Part shown: in pieces, positions 1 through 12,270 of the stretch
Layout: each line of letters begins with the position of its first letter
How positions within the stretch are numbered: position 1 is the stretch's first letter
Origin: Eucommia ulmoides
Lineage: Eukaryota > Streptophyta > Magnoliopsida > Garryales > Eucommiaceae
Length of the DNA stretch: 64,000 nucleotides
NCBI GenBank assembly: GCA_016647705.1
Contig: CM028335.1
Location: 9,748,905-9,812,904 of the forward strand
Direction of reading: 5' to 3'
Translations under genes and position numbers: made by a program
The notes under the pieces: model-generated
Database searches by the model: none
What the model was told of the DNA's origin: nothing
Seen by the model: the letters and a program-made list of their open reading frames with translations, nothing else

Positions 1-19
1 TACACAGACGACGCCAAAC

Positions 20-609
20 TGTTGATAACAAAAACTAGACCATCCAGCAGTATGGTTTAGCCACTCTTTACTTGAAAAGTTGCAACTAATTTGGAGTTGA
101 TCTTCGTCCTTGTTAGAGTCCTTAATTGAGCTAGGCTGGCATTGTCCGACCTAATCTTCGACCTATCACCTGCACATAGGGCAGGCTAGGGTGTTCCTAG
201 CGTGCCCCATTCGGCGTAAGAGTAAAATCTCGGGAGAAGAAAAAGCAGGTCGCTCGGAGAGATAAAACTATTACCTCAACCTATTTGCGTACTTTTCACG
301 TGTAAAAATGTGTTAGTGAAGCCTTCTATTTATAGGCGAGTAGCATCCTGGGCCTTAAGCTTGGTTTATTGCTAATTAGTTAGGCGCGTGAGGAACACGA
401 CATGTTAGAGCTATGGGCTTGGGCCTTAGGCCCTTTTGCTTGTTGATGGAGAAGCCCATGGGCCAAGCCTCTTAAGGATGACAGGCCGGCCTGGACACTG
501 AGACGTAGGTTGGGCTAAACCTACTGACATTTCCTTCATCGGCGATATTTGGGGAGATTTTTGCTTGGCGAAGTCCTTAGCTTTTACCGACCTGAGGAGT
601 TGTCCAGGC
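20..609 (-). mobile_element. LTR-like fragment, minus orientation
   Basis: The block opens with TGTTGATAAC at 20, a typical LTR start. It holds a TATA-like motif that reads CTATAAATAG on the minus strand (326-335), which points to minus orientation. Its composition and layout resemble the solo LTR at 28289-29086: both are antisense-looking and both have runs built from GGGCTTGGGC and GGCCC just after the TATA region. I could not fix the far end or find a TSD, because the block starts at the window edge. No coding potential is credible; the 64-aa minus ORF at 426-620 is only a chance frame. The family is unknown. Confidence 0.35.
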
Positions 610-706
610 TGCCTATTCATCGTACTCTCAAGATTGTTTTATGATACTCATATATAATATTATATATAATAATACCATACGATCTTGATAGCATGGTGAA
701 TAGGCA
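610..706. repeat. 97-bp foldback (inverted repeat)
   Basis: TGCCTATTCA at 610 pairs with TGAATAGGCA at 697-706. The pairing continues imperfectly inward for about 30 bp (GTACTCTCAAGAT against ATCTTGATAGCAT), leaving an A+T-rich loop. It could be a small foldback MITE or a hairpin-forming relic at the end of the adjacent LTR fragment. I found no clear target-site duplication. Confidence 0.5.
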
Positions 707-885
707 GACAAATAATACCATTGGTCAATGGCTAGCTCAAATGGAGAAAAAATGGGGTGATGCATGAGGAAAATGGCAGCGAGTGAAACCCTAGTGAGTT
801 GACTCATGACGAGTCAGACAAATCAGATTTTGGGCTCTGGATGTTGGCTAAGAAAAATCAAGGATGTACTAGTAATAGGCCCTAT
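707..885. other. Unassigned spacer
   Basis: Between the foldback and the first solo LTR I see no ORF, terminal repeat or recognisable gene. This is the left flank of the LTR at 886. Confidence 0.5.
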
Positions 886-2955
886 TGTCCCAGTAGAATA
901 CCCAATAGGGGGGTGAATTGGGTAATTAAAAAATAATCAAAATAAAAATCAATAAATCAAATAATTAATTTTATGCCTAAATTAATTATTATCTTTATAA
1001 AACAATAGATTTAATCAATCAACTAGGTGCACACACAAACAACAAAAATAGACAAATTAAGAAAGCAGCATACCAGATATTTATACTGGTTCACCAAGCT
1101 ACTCTTGGCTAATCCAGTCCCCCGAGCTCCACGGAGGTCGCACCCACTAAAACTAAGATTCTTTTAAAGGTAGGAACCAAACCCGTACACTGATTCTTTT
1201 ACAGACTCAGAATCAACCTTTACAATTTTCTTTTCAAAGGCTAAAGAATAACCTCTACTTTTTATAAGTTAAAGAATAACCTAATTCTTTTTAACACTTA
1301 GGCTCAAGAATCAAAATCTCACCAAAACACTTTAAATATCCTTTTACCCGGTAAGAATTGAACCGTTATAAAATCACTCACAAACACGCAATTCTTATCC
1401 AGGAAGAATCACTACCTCAATCTCTTTACAGAAAGAGACTGAAATCGTACTACCATTGATTAAATATTCCCAATGATATTTAACCCGTCACAACTCACCA
1501 ATACAAAAATTGATAAGTAAATCTCACTCAGAGCTTCTACCACCCCAAATATATATAAACTCAATTAATATCCCAACTAGTGATAGAATTATGTGAGATG
1601 CAGAAATTTGATTTTAACAATATATGGGTAGCAAATTTGAGCACGTAATCAGATTCAAGAAATTGTTTAAAAGAATATTTTCTTTAAAGAATCAAAAAAT
1701 AATTTCTAAGATCAATTTTCAAAGACAATAATAAACAAGTAATAATCAATATGGAAAGATCTCACCCGGAATCTACAGAATTAATAATGAAAATAATATT
1801 GCTTCAATTTTGGAATCAGCACAAATTTTATCGCAGTTGATTATCAAAATCATTCTTAGAACAACCCAAAGTATAGTTGAATGATCACTTTTATAAAAGC
1901 TCTCTCAAATATAGACTGATATTTTTTTTTTAGAATGAATAGAATGATTAGCTCTCTTAAAAAATTCGTAGGTCTATATAAGGGCACGTGTAATCAGCCT
2001 CCTGATGGCTAGTTTACAAGTGTCATGACAATAAAATATTCTTATAGACCCTCATAACATGAGGACTTCATTTAGGTTCAATTTCACTTAATAACAACTT
2101 TTAAAACTCTCAATTAAATCCCCAAAATATTTCTCAATTAAAACAAATAAGTGTAGAATTCATTTTATGTACCAAATTGAGAAACTTTAATAATTAACAA
2201 ACCATATTGAAAGGATTTAATTTGTATATGAATCATATCTAAAATGTTAAGAATATCCCCAAAATCTCTCTCAAATATTAACAAAAAATAGCTACTTTTG
2301 GATTTAAAATCGAATCAACCAATATCCAGAAACTGTGCGTTCAGTCGACTGCCCAGTCGACTGAAGGATACTGGAAGTATTCAATGCACTTTATCGGTCG
2401 ACTCCTTAGTCGACTAGCAGATTCAGAGAGTTTACCAAGCTTCCATCGGTCGATCTCTCTCTCAAATCGCAGATTCAGAGAGTTCATCATCTTTCTCCGG
2501 TAGACTCCTCAATTAATTGACCTCTCCTGAATCTCTTCTCCGATCTCGTTTTTAACTTACTTTCTTTTACAATTTTGCCCCTTTATCCATATTTATATTC
2601 AAATGAATGTCACTAATACTCTTATATTCTATTTTAGTCATTCAAAAACTATTTCTTTTTAATTCACATAGGAGTAAATAAATATACTCAACCAAAACAC
2701 ACATAAAAGATTAAATTAATTTTGTGCCGTGTGTGTGTTCCTAGATGGGATATTAAGAGTTTACATTTACCTAAATTATTTTCCCTAATGTCTTCAAACT
2801 CTTAATACTTCTTCATCATCTTGATATCTTCATTTAGCATCCATTTACTTTGACATCTTCATTATTGGAACTTTAAATCACTGAAACACTTGATCAAATA
2901 TTAATTCCACCGAAACATCAATACTTAATTGTTAATCAAAATCTTGGGATCAACA
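886..2955 (-). mobile_element. Solo LTR, SIRE/Maximus-like copia family
   Basis: The plus-strand ends are TGTCCCAG (886) and ATCAACA (2955). Over its whole length it matches the LTR at 45997-48119: shared blocks include GGTGAATTGGGTAATTAAAA near the left end, the segment around GAGCTCCACGGAGGTCGCAC near 1120, and the conserved right end. On the minus strand it reads as an LTR that ends in the CAATTCACCCC-type terminus known for SIRE-like elements. No primer-binding site lies next to its 3' end and no gag-pol follows, so it is a solo LTR. Flanking bases (CCTAT on the left, ATCCA on the right) are not an obvious TSD, so one edge may have been altered. Confidence 0.75.
2330..2530. repeat. Cluster of GTCGAC palindromes in the LTR
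   Basis: Within the solo LTR, AGTCGACT and near matches recur at short spacing (about 2343-2520). The homologous part of the second LTR copy (47455-47690) has the same cluster with different spacing, so the clustering is a property of the LTR family. I cannot tell whether it is a regulatory feature or a leftover of short-unit duplication. Confidence 0.5.
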
Positions 2956-4954
2956 ATCCAAATACCTCAGGGCTTATTGGGAATAATTTGAGGCTAAAAG
3001 CCGATAGATTTCAATCTATTTATTCAGATGAAGCCCAAAACTCCAACAAAGTGTTAAAGCCATCAGGAATTATCTAAATAGAAATGAACTAGCCCATGTA
3101 GCATATCCTCATGATATTAGTTTATTTTCTACTCATGGATGTGATAATGATGCATACTTTATGTGTCTGTCGTTGTAGATAAAGTTAGTATTGAGTCTTT
3201 GAAATATGAGATTTACATCTTACAAATAAATTTGAATTTTGAGCTATACAATTATGCTGCTCTTATTTTAGTGATATTTTTTATATTTTCCTGATGCATA
3301 ATTTGTTGTTCTATATAATTTTTCTCATGAATAGTTTTGTCAAGTTTGATCTTAGTTATGATCTACATACCCAAAACAATTAAGGGAAATCATAGTTATG
3401 AGTTGCTTGATTGGTTATATAACCCTCGAAACGTGAAAGAGTATTTATTTGTATCTTTTGGACTTGCCTGCTAATTGATCGTGCTGCATAGCATTGTTTA
3501 TTTTTCTTATTAAAGAAGTTTTGTTAATCTTCATTCATCAAAAACAAAAGATGTTATTAAAATTATATATCACAAAATATTTCACCTGCCAATTCTTGAT
3601 TTGCTTTAATTATAATCTCCATCAACAAAAAGGATAGTTGGTCATTGCCCAACAATTATGAACATTATATAATCTCTTTTTGAATCTTAAATTATTTTCT
3701 ATTAAATAGTTACCCCATCAAGGTTTAGTTTTGCAATTAAAATCTTGAGTCTTGCTATGTTACATAAGAGTTGCATTTTAGGTAATATAGTCTCCATACA
3801 CATCAAGTCCAAAGTAAATATTTTGCCTTGGGCTTGTATTTGGATTCAGTTTCTTGCAAATCTCATTGTAGATAAAGATCATTTTGGATAACTTTTCCAT
3901 TTTATACATTAAAAGTAATACATACTGTTGAATCCCAATAACTTATATTACTTAATTCTGGGCTAAGGTCTTATTTGAGACTGAGTTAGACCCACTAGGT
4001 TTCTACATTAGGACTCTTGTTTGACGTTGAACTTGAATCCCACATTTTTAATGTATTTGATGATTAGGAATCCTAAAGTGATTCGACTCCTTATCTTTCT
4101 GTTTGTTGTTTTTGTGAAATACTTACATGATGAGTGACATAATTGAGAGAATTATATCCTAATTTTATTTTGGTAACCTGATAGAAGTTGAATTGAATAG
4201 AGCAGTGTTGAGAAGTGGTCATAGATAATTAGATATATGATATGTATTCTGAATTCTTAGTGGGTTAAGTATGATGTTAATAACCAATTTGGTTATTACT
4301 GTACCTTTCATTAATGAAAATGATATCTTTCATTTTCTGAATTTGGGCTATATTTGGGGTAATATATTTGCGTTTTAGAATGGAAGAAAAGTATTGAATT
4401 GTTTTTATACAATTTCTATGGGTATCTTCTTGTATTGTTTGGGCATTAAATTGTTTAATGGGCTATATATTCTAATAAGCCTGTTATTATTAATTAACAA
4501 GTCTGATGAAATTACTAATATGAATAAATTATTCGTGAACATATAAGAATATCATGAATTGAAAACACTACCACCGTGACTAGAATATCTTGGCAGGGAT
4601 CCAAGTTTGGGCTCATTATATAGATAGTAATTTTGGGTTTGGTCCTATGTAATATCTTAGCTATCTGGATTCTTTTAACTACAACTTTCAGCCATTGAGA
4701 TTCATATTAAGGAGCTCATAAAAACACTAATTATGATTAATTGTAGTTTTTCAATTTTCATGCCCTTAATTTTTTATTTTATTTTATATAGAGACTGGTT
4801 AAATAATTAGTTTCAAAGTGTAGTAAATTATTATTCAAATTCTTGCAACTATAATTGATCGTTGATCACTGAAAGTACATTTTGTACCATACTCCATCTT
4901 ATTTTGATCATATGCATATATATTGCTAATATGCACTGTTGTGGTTAGGCAATA
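2956..4954. other. A+T-rich non-coding tract
   Basis: About 2 kb with no open frame over 60 codons and no recognised protein remnant. It may be internal sequence of a non-coding LTR element whose 3' LTR lies at 15313-15776, because the tandem arrays just downstream continue on the far side of the 6455-14594 insertion. That link is an inference. Confidence 0.4.
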
Positions 4955-5705
4955 TTGTTTAATTTTTCCATTTTGGAATAGTTACTTATGAATTATTGTG
5001 GTATTTTACCAAATTGATTTAACCAATATAATTTGTAAGTTTTTGAGTTCCTATTTTGTTGATGGAAAAGTTTTAAATTAATTTGTACATTCACCAACCC
5101 AAAAGGGGTTATTCTGCGAATTAATTTAATTGTTGAGTAATATAATTTAATTTTCCTAATTTGAAACATTTGCTTGTGAATTGTTGAGGTTATTTTACCA
5201 AAGTGATTTAACTAACATAACATAATTTACAAGTTTTCGAGTTCCTATTTTGTGGATGAAATTATTTTAGATTAATTTATACATTCATCTGCCTAAAGGA
5301 GGTTATTTTGTAGATTAATTTAATTATTGAGTAATATAGTTTAATTTTTTCAATTTGAAATGTTTACTTGTGGATTGTTGAGGTTATTTTAGCATAATGA
5401 TTTAACCAATATAGTTTGCAAGTTTTTGAGTTCCTATTTTGTTGATGAAATTGTTTTAGATTAATTTATACACTCACTTGTCCAAAGAAGGTTATTGTGT
5501 AGATTAATTTAATTATTGGGTAATATAGTTTAATTTTTTCAATTTGGAGTGTTTGCTTGTGAATTGTTGATGTTATTTCAGCAGAATAATTGAATCAACA
5601 TAGTTTGCAAGTTTTCGAGTTTCTATTTTGTTGATGAAATTTTTTTAAATTAATTTGTACATTTATTTACCTAAAGGGAGTTATTGTGCAAATTAATTTA
5701 ATTAC
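4955..5705. repeat. Four-copy tandem array, unit about 190 bp
   Basis: The phrase GAGTTCCTATTTTGT (or a one-base variant) recurs near 5045, 5239, 5428 and 5616, giving periods of 194, 189 and 188 bp. Each copy also has a TGCCTAAAGGAGGTTATT-like phrase and a TAATTTAATTATTGAGTAAT-like phrase in the same order. Copies are clearly diverged. No protein frame runs through the array. Confidence 0.8.
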
Positions 5706-5875
5706 ATCAGGATATTATGTGAGATAAATAATTTGATAACTTTGTTTGCCCAAAGAAAATGAATTTTGAAAGATTATTTGTTTCATTATGTTTAAAGAAA
5801 ATATATAAATTTTATAATCAATCTGCCTAAATAGGATAAATTTTTAAATCTGTTATTTTTTTATATTTTGTTGAT

Positions 5876-6441
5876 TCTTATGATTAAGAAATAATTGTTT
5901 ATTGTAAACTCTGCTCAAATAGGAGTTTATGATAATGCAATTGTTTTTTATATTATATTGTCTATACTTGATTGAATATTTTTTCTATTATCCATAATTG
6001 ATCTAATTGTAATTTTTTGTAAAAGTAATTTTTTTTTTTATTGTGAACAACAATAAGGTCATAATGAAATTTTAAAAATTGATTTCTTGATTTAACAGAA
6101 GTCTCTATAATGTTTTTTTTATTTCGATGATTGTGTCATGTAAACATTAATCACTATTACTATAAATATTTTTTTTTTCATGCTTAGAGAATAATTGTTT
6201 ATTGTAGGCTCTGCTCAAATGAGAGTTTATGATGACGCAATTGATTCTTATATTGTGTCCTTTATACTTATTTGAGTATTTTGATTCTCTTATTTATTGT
6301 GAGTTTTTGTATTTTTCTTTAATTTTATGATATATTGTGACCACTATTGTTATACGTTTTACAAAATTGAAATCTATTTGATGATCATCATTATTACATA
6401 TTATATTGTTACATATCATATTATTTGAATTGATTATACTG
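5876..6441. repeat. Diverged repeats, period about 300 bp
   Basis: A block of about 115 bp near 5876-5990 (with AATAATTGTTTATTGTA and CTGCTCAAAT) is repeated near 6178-6293. The next block, GTGACCACTATTGT and following (6339-6441), reappears at 14708-14811, just beyond the LTR element inserted at 6455. The insertion therefore landed inside a pre-existing tandem repeat and split it. Confidence 0.7.
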
Positions 6442-6647
6442 AATCAAGGTTTAATGTAAAACCCTGATTTTTATTTAAGTCGTATTTTAAAATATTTTAA
6501 AAATAACAGGATGGATGGCACTATTTATTATTTAATTTAAAATTTTAGGGATCAATTTATAATTTTCAAAACATTAAAATTAAAAGTTGGGTTTAACTAA
6601 AAATTTAAAGAAAATTGGAGGAAGAAAGAGTATTTTGATCAAAAGAG

Positions 6648-6649
<2 letters not shown>

Positions 6650-6711
<62 letters not shown>

Positions 6712-6712
6712 T
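6650..6712. repeat. Compound microsatellite (CT)n-(TA)n-(CA)n
   Basis: CT, TA and CA dinucleotide runs follow each other directly. The matching place in the right LTR (about 12470-12490) has only a short TA run, so this tract expanded or shrank after integration. Confidence 0.9.
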
Positions 6713-6824
6713 ATCGTGCGTGTGTGGGCCGTGAAGACAACCAAAGAACTGAGAAGGGAGAGGAAGGATCGAGATCCAATCGACATGGCAAGCTAGGATC
6801 AAATTGATCCACCCAAATCATGCA

Positions 6825-6832
6825 TATAAATA
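6825..6832 (+). promoter_or_regulatory. LTR TATA box
   Basis: TATAAATA follows GCA about 370 bp into the left LTR, a usual place for the retrotransposon promoter. The right LTR has TATATATA at the same point (12604-12611). Function is inferred from motif and position only. Confidence 0.5.
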
Positions 6833-7091
6833 CTCCATGAAATCATGATTTTCAACAACAACAACAAAAAAAAAAAAAAAAAAGGAGAGATCCAAAAACA
6901 GAGAAGGAAGAGAGAGAGAGAGAGAGAGTAGGTCCGGCGGTGTGGGTTTGGAGCGACGGCGCTGTTCGGGCGTGGGTGTGTGTCTGTCATTGGTGAGTGT
7001 GTGTGTGTGTGTTGTTCGTGTGTTCTGTGCAGGTCGACGTTGCGTGGGTGTGCGTGAAATCATCGTTGTTCCTCTGGCGATTATGTGGGAT

Positions 7092-7729
7092 TAGGGCTGG
7101 CAAAACAGGTAACAGGTCGTGTAACAGGTCATTACACGATAACACGAAATACGATAAGACCCAAACACGAACACGACACGATAGCATATCGTGTCAGACT
7201 ACCCAAACACAAACACGACACGAAAATTATCGTGTCAACACGACACGACACGATAATTTTTCGGGTCACACGATGACACGAAACCTATTAGGTAAACATG
7301 ACACGATAAGACCTGATATGTTTCCATTACACATTAATCTACCCATTACACGTTAACCCATTACACACTAATGACCTGTTAACCTGTTAAGTTGACTAAA
7401 TGAGTAGGGTTAGGGAAATATGAATATATATATTAGGTACTACATTATAATATTTGATAATTTGGGGGTTTAAAAATAATTTATTAAATTAACGGGTAAC
7501 CTATTAGATCTTAGGTTATCGTGTAACCTGAATACACGATATTCTTATCGTGTCTTATCGTGTAACCTATTGGGTTATCAAGTCAACCTGATAACCTGCA
7601 CTATTTCTTATCAGATTATCGGGTCTGACACGATAACGACCCGATACCTGATAAGCAAAACCTAGACCTGATAATTTCGTGTCGGTCTCGTGTCGTATCA
7701 TCGTGTAAATACCTGTTTTGCCAGCCCTA
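7092..7729. mobile_element. hAT-type MITE in the left LTR
   Basis: Ends are perfect inverted repeats: TAGGGCTGGCAAAACAGGT at 7092 and its reverse complement ending at 7729. The flanks carry a perfect 8-bp TSD, TGTGGGAT (7084-7091 and 7730-7737), the length typical of hAT elements. The right LTR has one uninterrupted copy of the target site near 12855, an empty-site control. The interior is full of CACGA- and TCGTG-containing motifs in both orientations, so the whole element can fold back. It encodes no transposase. Confidence 0.92.
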
Positions 7730-9502
7730 TGTGGGATCGCCGTTCGTCTGGCGGTGGCAATGATTGTGAGTGTGTGTTTCATGTGAGTGTATGTGGGTAT
7801 GTTTTGGGTGTGTGTGGGTGTCTAATTTCTTTATGTGTGTGTATTGTTCCGGTCATAGGTGAGTCGCCGGAGTTCGCCGGTAGTGGGTTAGAGAGAGAAA
7901 ACTCGCCGGCGGCAAGAATTCAAAACAGAAAAATCAAAACGTAGTGGGTGTGTGTTTTTTAGTAGGTTGCCAACGGTGTGTGTGTCTCCGTCGTTTATCA
8001 TGTGTGTGTATTCTTCTGTTTTGATCAAATGCGCATATGTGTATGTGTGTGTCACAGGCTGTGTGTGCATGCTCTGTTAGTAACTGTGTGTGTATGTGTG
8101 TGCTGTTTTGATGGCGTGTGTGTGGTTGTCGTCGGTTGTGAACGTCGGTCGTTGAACGGACTACGTGCGTGGTGTGTCGTTCGGTCTAACAGTGAAAGTG
8201 CGTGTGGTGTTTGCGTGTGCTCATCGTTGTTGGTTGTGGGTATATGGGTGTTTAGTTGTGGGGATACATGTTTGTCGTGCGTGTATTGTTGTGTATCCGG
8301 TAACTCTGTGTGTGTGTGTTCGTTCAGTCGGTTGCATGGGTTTCGGCTGTGTGTGTATGTCAATCGGCCATAGATGTGACGTCGGAGGAGGGGTGTCATC
8401 TGGCCTTGTGTCCCTCCGGCTTTGAGGTTGTGTGTGTGTATCCCGTTGCTATGTGTATATGTGTGTGATTGGTTGTGGATGGCCGGCGGACGGTGGCAAG
8501 GAAGAGTGAGAGAGGTCAGCGATTGAAGCAGATCCAAAAAACAGAAATGGGAAAAAATGTTAAAAAAAACAGAAAATAAATAAAAAGGAAGAAAAAGCGG
8601 GAAAAGAAGAAGAAAAAAGAAAAGGAAAATAAAATTACACAAACTACCCCCCAATAAAACCTAAGACTCATCTCGCAGACTGGCAAAAAATTCAGGAAAG
8701 GTAGAATTCCTGTCACTCTTAACATATGCATTTAATTGTATTTAACTGTCTCGTGGATGATTATGAAATTATTTAGTATATTGTTGCGATATTTTATTCG
8801 TCAAAATTATGTGAAATATGTTGGACGAGCATGTCTATGTGGTTTGTGTAAAATTTATGTGACGAGCATGATTATGTGGTTTTACGTGATAAATTAAATA
8901 CACGTATTAGAGGGGTTAGAGTTCTACTGAGCGTTGACTCACTACCCCATAGTGTTTGGATTGCAGGGACGACTAGGAGAAAACGAGAGAGAGAATAATC
9001 TATTTGAAATTCGAGTTGTAATAATTATAATTATTATTTATTGTTGTAATCGGAGAAAACAGTAGTTATAATTATCGTAGTTGTTGTGAAATACTTCTCT
9101 CGAATTTAATGTATTAAAAAATTGTCGGAATATAATTGGCTTGATTTCATTCGGTAAATGTAATTGTTAAATATAACTAGTTTGATTTAATGTTTGGGAA
9201 GTCGATTTTTATAAAATTATGATGGGATAATCTGATTTAATGAAATATGAAAATATTATTTTTTTATTATAAATTCGATATCTTTTTAATGGGTCTCCAT
9301 TGTGTAGAAAATAAGTAGATAAATTTAAATAGATGATTTATTTTAATTGGTGATACTTTAAATGGTAATTATTATCATAATAACAATTTTCATCATAATT
9401 ACTGGACGTTGTAGATTGGAAGTTTGACCAGTTAGGTTTTAGACTAGGATTTTCTCTATAGGATAAACCATAATTCGGCCTTGGGAAATCGAGTCGTGAC
9501 AA

Positions 9503-9522
9503 GTTTTGTATTAGAGCTTAGA
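9503..9522 (+). other. Primer-binding-site-like sequence
   Basis: Immediately after the left LTR the sequence TTTTGTATTAGAGCTTAG resembles a decayed initiator-tRNA-Met site (consensus TGGTATCAGAGC). It supports the LTR end at 9501 and plus-strand orientation. Confidence 0.6.
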
Positions 9523-9907
9523 TTATAGATTCTGCAGGTGCAGAGCTTAGGTTATAGATTCTGCAGACTTAGAACTTAGATTGATGAGCACTTTGAACCG
9601 GGGTTAGGGCACCTATCATTCATGATAAACTGTTAATATGTAAAAATAATAATTTTAGTAGAGATCGCGAAATAAAAGTGGATTAACAAACGATGATTGT
9701 TTATGTTTTACAATTGATTGAGACTGTAATGATTCATATGTGTATACCTGTTTGATCGATTATGTGATTTATGTGTAATATTTGCCTCCAGTTAAAATTA
9801 CGTGATAATTATGTGACGATTTAGGTGCATTAATATTTCTATATTTGTATGTCTATTTGTTAACACATATATATACGTAGAGATAAAAAGTGAGAATATT
9901 ATGAGCT

Positions 9908-9908
<1 letters not shown>

Positions 9909-9981
<73 letters not shown>
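9909..9981. repeat. Long TA microsatellite
   Basis: An uninterrupted TA run of about 72 bp. The sequence itself shows nothing beyond the repeat; the length may differ between individuals. Confidence 0.95.
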
Positions 9982-9982
<1 letters not shown>

Positions 9983-10610
9983 CATTGACGTCTTCGTTAT
10001 GTTGTGGAGATTGAACACTTGCACCAATGTGTTATTACTATTATTTCACTTTGGCCCTTATAATTTTAATTTGAATATATTAACATTTGAGATGGCTGGG
10101 GATTAGTGTAAATTATCTATAATAAGTTAAATAAGCTTGAGTGAGTGTCATGTTAGTTGTGGACCATTGAAAAATTGTCGCTAAATTGGAGTTATTAATT
10201 TAAAGGTGTATATTGTCTTCTTATAAACCTATTTTCAAATATATGATGGAATAAATGTGTTTACTTAAAATTTGATGAATTTATAACTTATATGAATCAA
10301 GCGGATTTGAGTGTTTTGAAAATGTAGATTTCGTTGGTTTTAAAAAGAGGGTGGAAAAATGATAGTTAGATTAAATCGATTTTGGAGATAGAGGTTGATG
10401 TTATTGATTTGCAATTTGATGATGTTGTTATTGATTTGATGATGCTGTTGATTTTATCTGCTTCGACAAAGCGTTGATTATTTATTGAGTTATAGTTTGA
10501 TGATGACGTTATTGATTTGATGATGTTATTGATTGTGGACAGAGTGGTTGTTATTGAGGTGAGAGTGAGTTGTTGTTGTAGAGGTGAGATAGAAGTTGGT
10601 GTTGGATATT

Positions 10611-10842
10611 CACTTGCTTGGCATTGTCCAGCAGAGCGGTATTTCACCTGCTTGGCCTAGTCCAACGAAGTGTTGTTCACCTGCTTGGCATAGTCCAGCA
10701 GAGCGTTGTTCACCTGCTTGGCATAGTCCAACAAAGCGTTGTTCACTGCTTGACATAGTCCAACAGAGCGTTATTCACCCATTTAGCATAGTCTAGCAGA
10801 GCGTTGTTCACCTGCTTGGCATAGTCCGACAGAGCGTTGTTA
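10611..10842 (+). repeat. 33-bp minisatellite, about 7 units
   Basis: Units read CACCTGCTTGGCATAGTCC followed by AGCAGAGCGTTGTT, with small changes, at a steady 33-bp period. The array is G+C-richer than its surroundings. Because 33 is a multiple of three, it produces an open frame of repeated peptide (10596-10796) that has no sign of being a gene. Confidence 0.9.
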
Positions 10843-12257
10843 TGTGCCGTTAGGAAGGCATATCCTACGGGTGGTACGGTACCATTATAACTCCCGATCA
10901 TGAGGTTAAAACGATCACATGGCTAGCTAGGGCGTGGTGTGATATGATTTGATGAGGTGTGGTATGATGTGGGGTGGTGTGATATGCTGAGGTGTAGTGT
11001 GATGTGATATAATGAGGTGTGATGTGGTGTGGTGATGTCGTGTTTTGTCGTATGAGGTAACTGGCATGAGTACATTTATACATATTATTCAATATTGGAT
11101 TGGTATATTTATTTATGTTGGTATATCTATTGTTTTGATTTCATTTTACTAGAGAGTTAGCTATAATATTCTGGTTGATTTTTACTGCTTAAATTATTTG
11201 GTTTAAATATATTAGTTTAAAATGAATTGATTGGATTGGTGGATTTAAAATATTTGGACTGGTGGATTTAAACTATTGGATAGAAGTATGTTATTTTATT
11301 ATATACACGTGAGTCGATTAGTCGATTTAAAACTGGTTTTATGTTGAGATTCTGTGTTGAAAATATTTGATTGAGATTTTGATATTGACGGTGCGTTGGT
11401 GATATTTTGTTGAGATTTGGATATTGCCAGGTGTGGTTACATTTTTATTGGAAAATGGATTTGAATAAAAATATTTGAGAAGTGGATTTTGATAAAAACT
11501 TGATCCATAAAATATTTTTATATTACGAAGATAATACATCGATAAATAATAACTTAGTTGTATGTATTGGTCCATTACTAACATTAGGCGGAGTTGGAAT
11601 GTGGGGTTATTGGGATTTCATAGAGAAAGGATAATTTGAGTTATGCTTGAGTCGATGAGTATTTTAGAACAGTTATTGATATAATATTTATATATATAGT
11701 GATTATTGATTTTTGTGACGTATCGGATTTCGTAGTAGGGATGTATGTAATTCGATACATATTTACGCGTGGTTATATATTTGAGACGTTTTTATGTGGA
11801 TTGAGACGTAGTTGAGGCGTTTGGCCTTGTCATGGATTTGATTAAATGTGGAGGCATGAAGGGAATTCTTATAGATGATCCGTTTGACGTATTGCAGAAA
11901 ATTTATTATTAGATTGTGGTGATTTTTAATAAACGTATATGAGATTGTTGAAATTTTTTGATATGAATATGGTTGCTTACAATATTGGTTGTGAACTTGT
12001 TGGTTAAAATGTTGGATGGAAATATGGTTGCGAATCGGTTGACTGGTTGGAATATATACTTGTTGGTTAGGAAAAAATTATTGTCGAAATAAGATAGACT
12101 CAATCCACTAGGATTAAAATGATGTGTTCAAAAAATATTGTTATTTATTATAATTTTATTAGAGTAGCGAAGCAGAAGCATTCAGAAACATTATTGTTTT
12201 GACCGAAATTTTAATTTCTATTATTTTGAATAACAATTTCGGGACGAAATTTCTTTT

Positions 12258-12270
12258 AGGAGGGAAGGGT
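12258..12270 (+). other. Polypurine tract before the right LTR
   Basis: AGGAGGGAAGGG directly precedes the right LTR and is itself preceded by GGGACGAAATTTC, a signature 3' end seen in Tekay/Del-type chromoviruses. This sets the strand as plus. Confidence 0.75.

Larger units (their letters stand above)
6455..9501 (+). repeat. Left LTR of the 6455 element
   Basis: It starts TGTAAAACCC and ends CGTGACA. It is longer than the right LTR mainly because of the 638-bp hAT MITE at 7092-7729. It contains a TATA box, microsatellites, and a G+T-rich tract (about 6960-8470) with many short TG runs that create long but meaningless frames rich in valine and cysteine. The right LTR has the same tract. Confidence 0.88.
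9502..12270 (+). other. Non-coding interior of the 6455 element
   Basis: The interior lacks any retroelement protein motif in any frame I could read. It holds a primer-site-like start, two short repeated phrases around TTATAGATTCTGCAG (9520-9570), a long TA microsatellite, a 33-bp minisatellite, and a block at 10850-10925 that is shared with the LTR at the right end of the window. Reported frames such as 10366-10647 (minus) fall in simple or tandem sequence. Confidence 0.75.

Noticed and set aside
4955..5705. 190-bp repeats as a centromeric satellite
   Set aside because: Only four diverged copies in a transposon-like context; a satellite would form long homogeneous arrays. Copy number elsewhere cannot be seen here.
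8052..8654. 200-aa minus-strand frame in the left LTR
   Set aside because: It is made of HTHTHS-like repeats from TG-rich DNA inside an LTR; the matching place in the right LTR has different breaks. No protein family.
8516..8731. Phe-rich minus-strand frame as a membrane protein
   Set aside because: Comes from A-rich sequence in the LTR (GAAAAAG-type runs); the right LTR gives a similar artefact.
10611..10842. Regular 33-bp array as a CRISPR-like repeat
   Set aside because: Units are head to tail without unique spacers, and the genome is plant.
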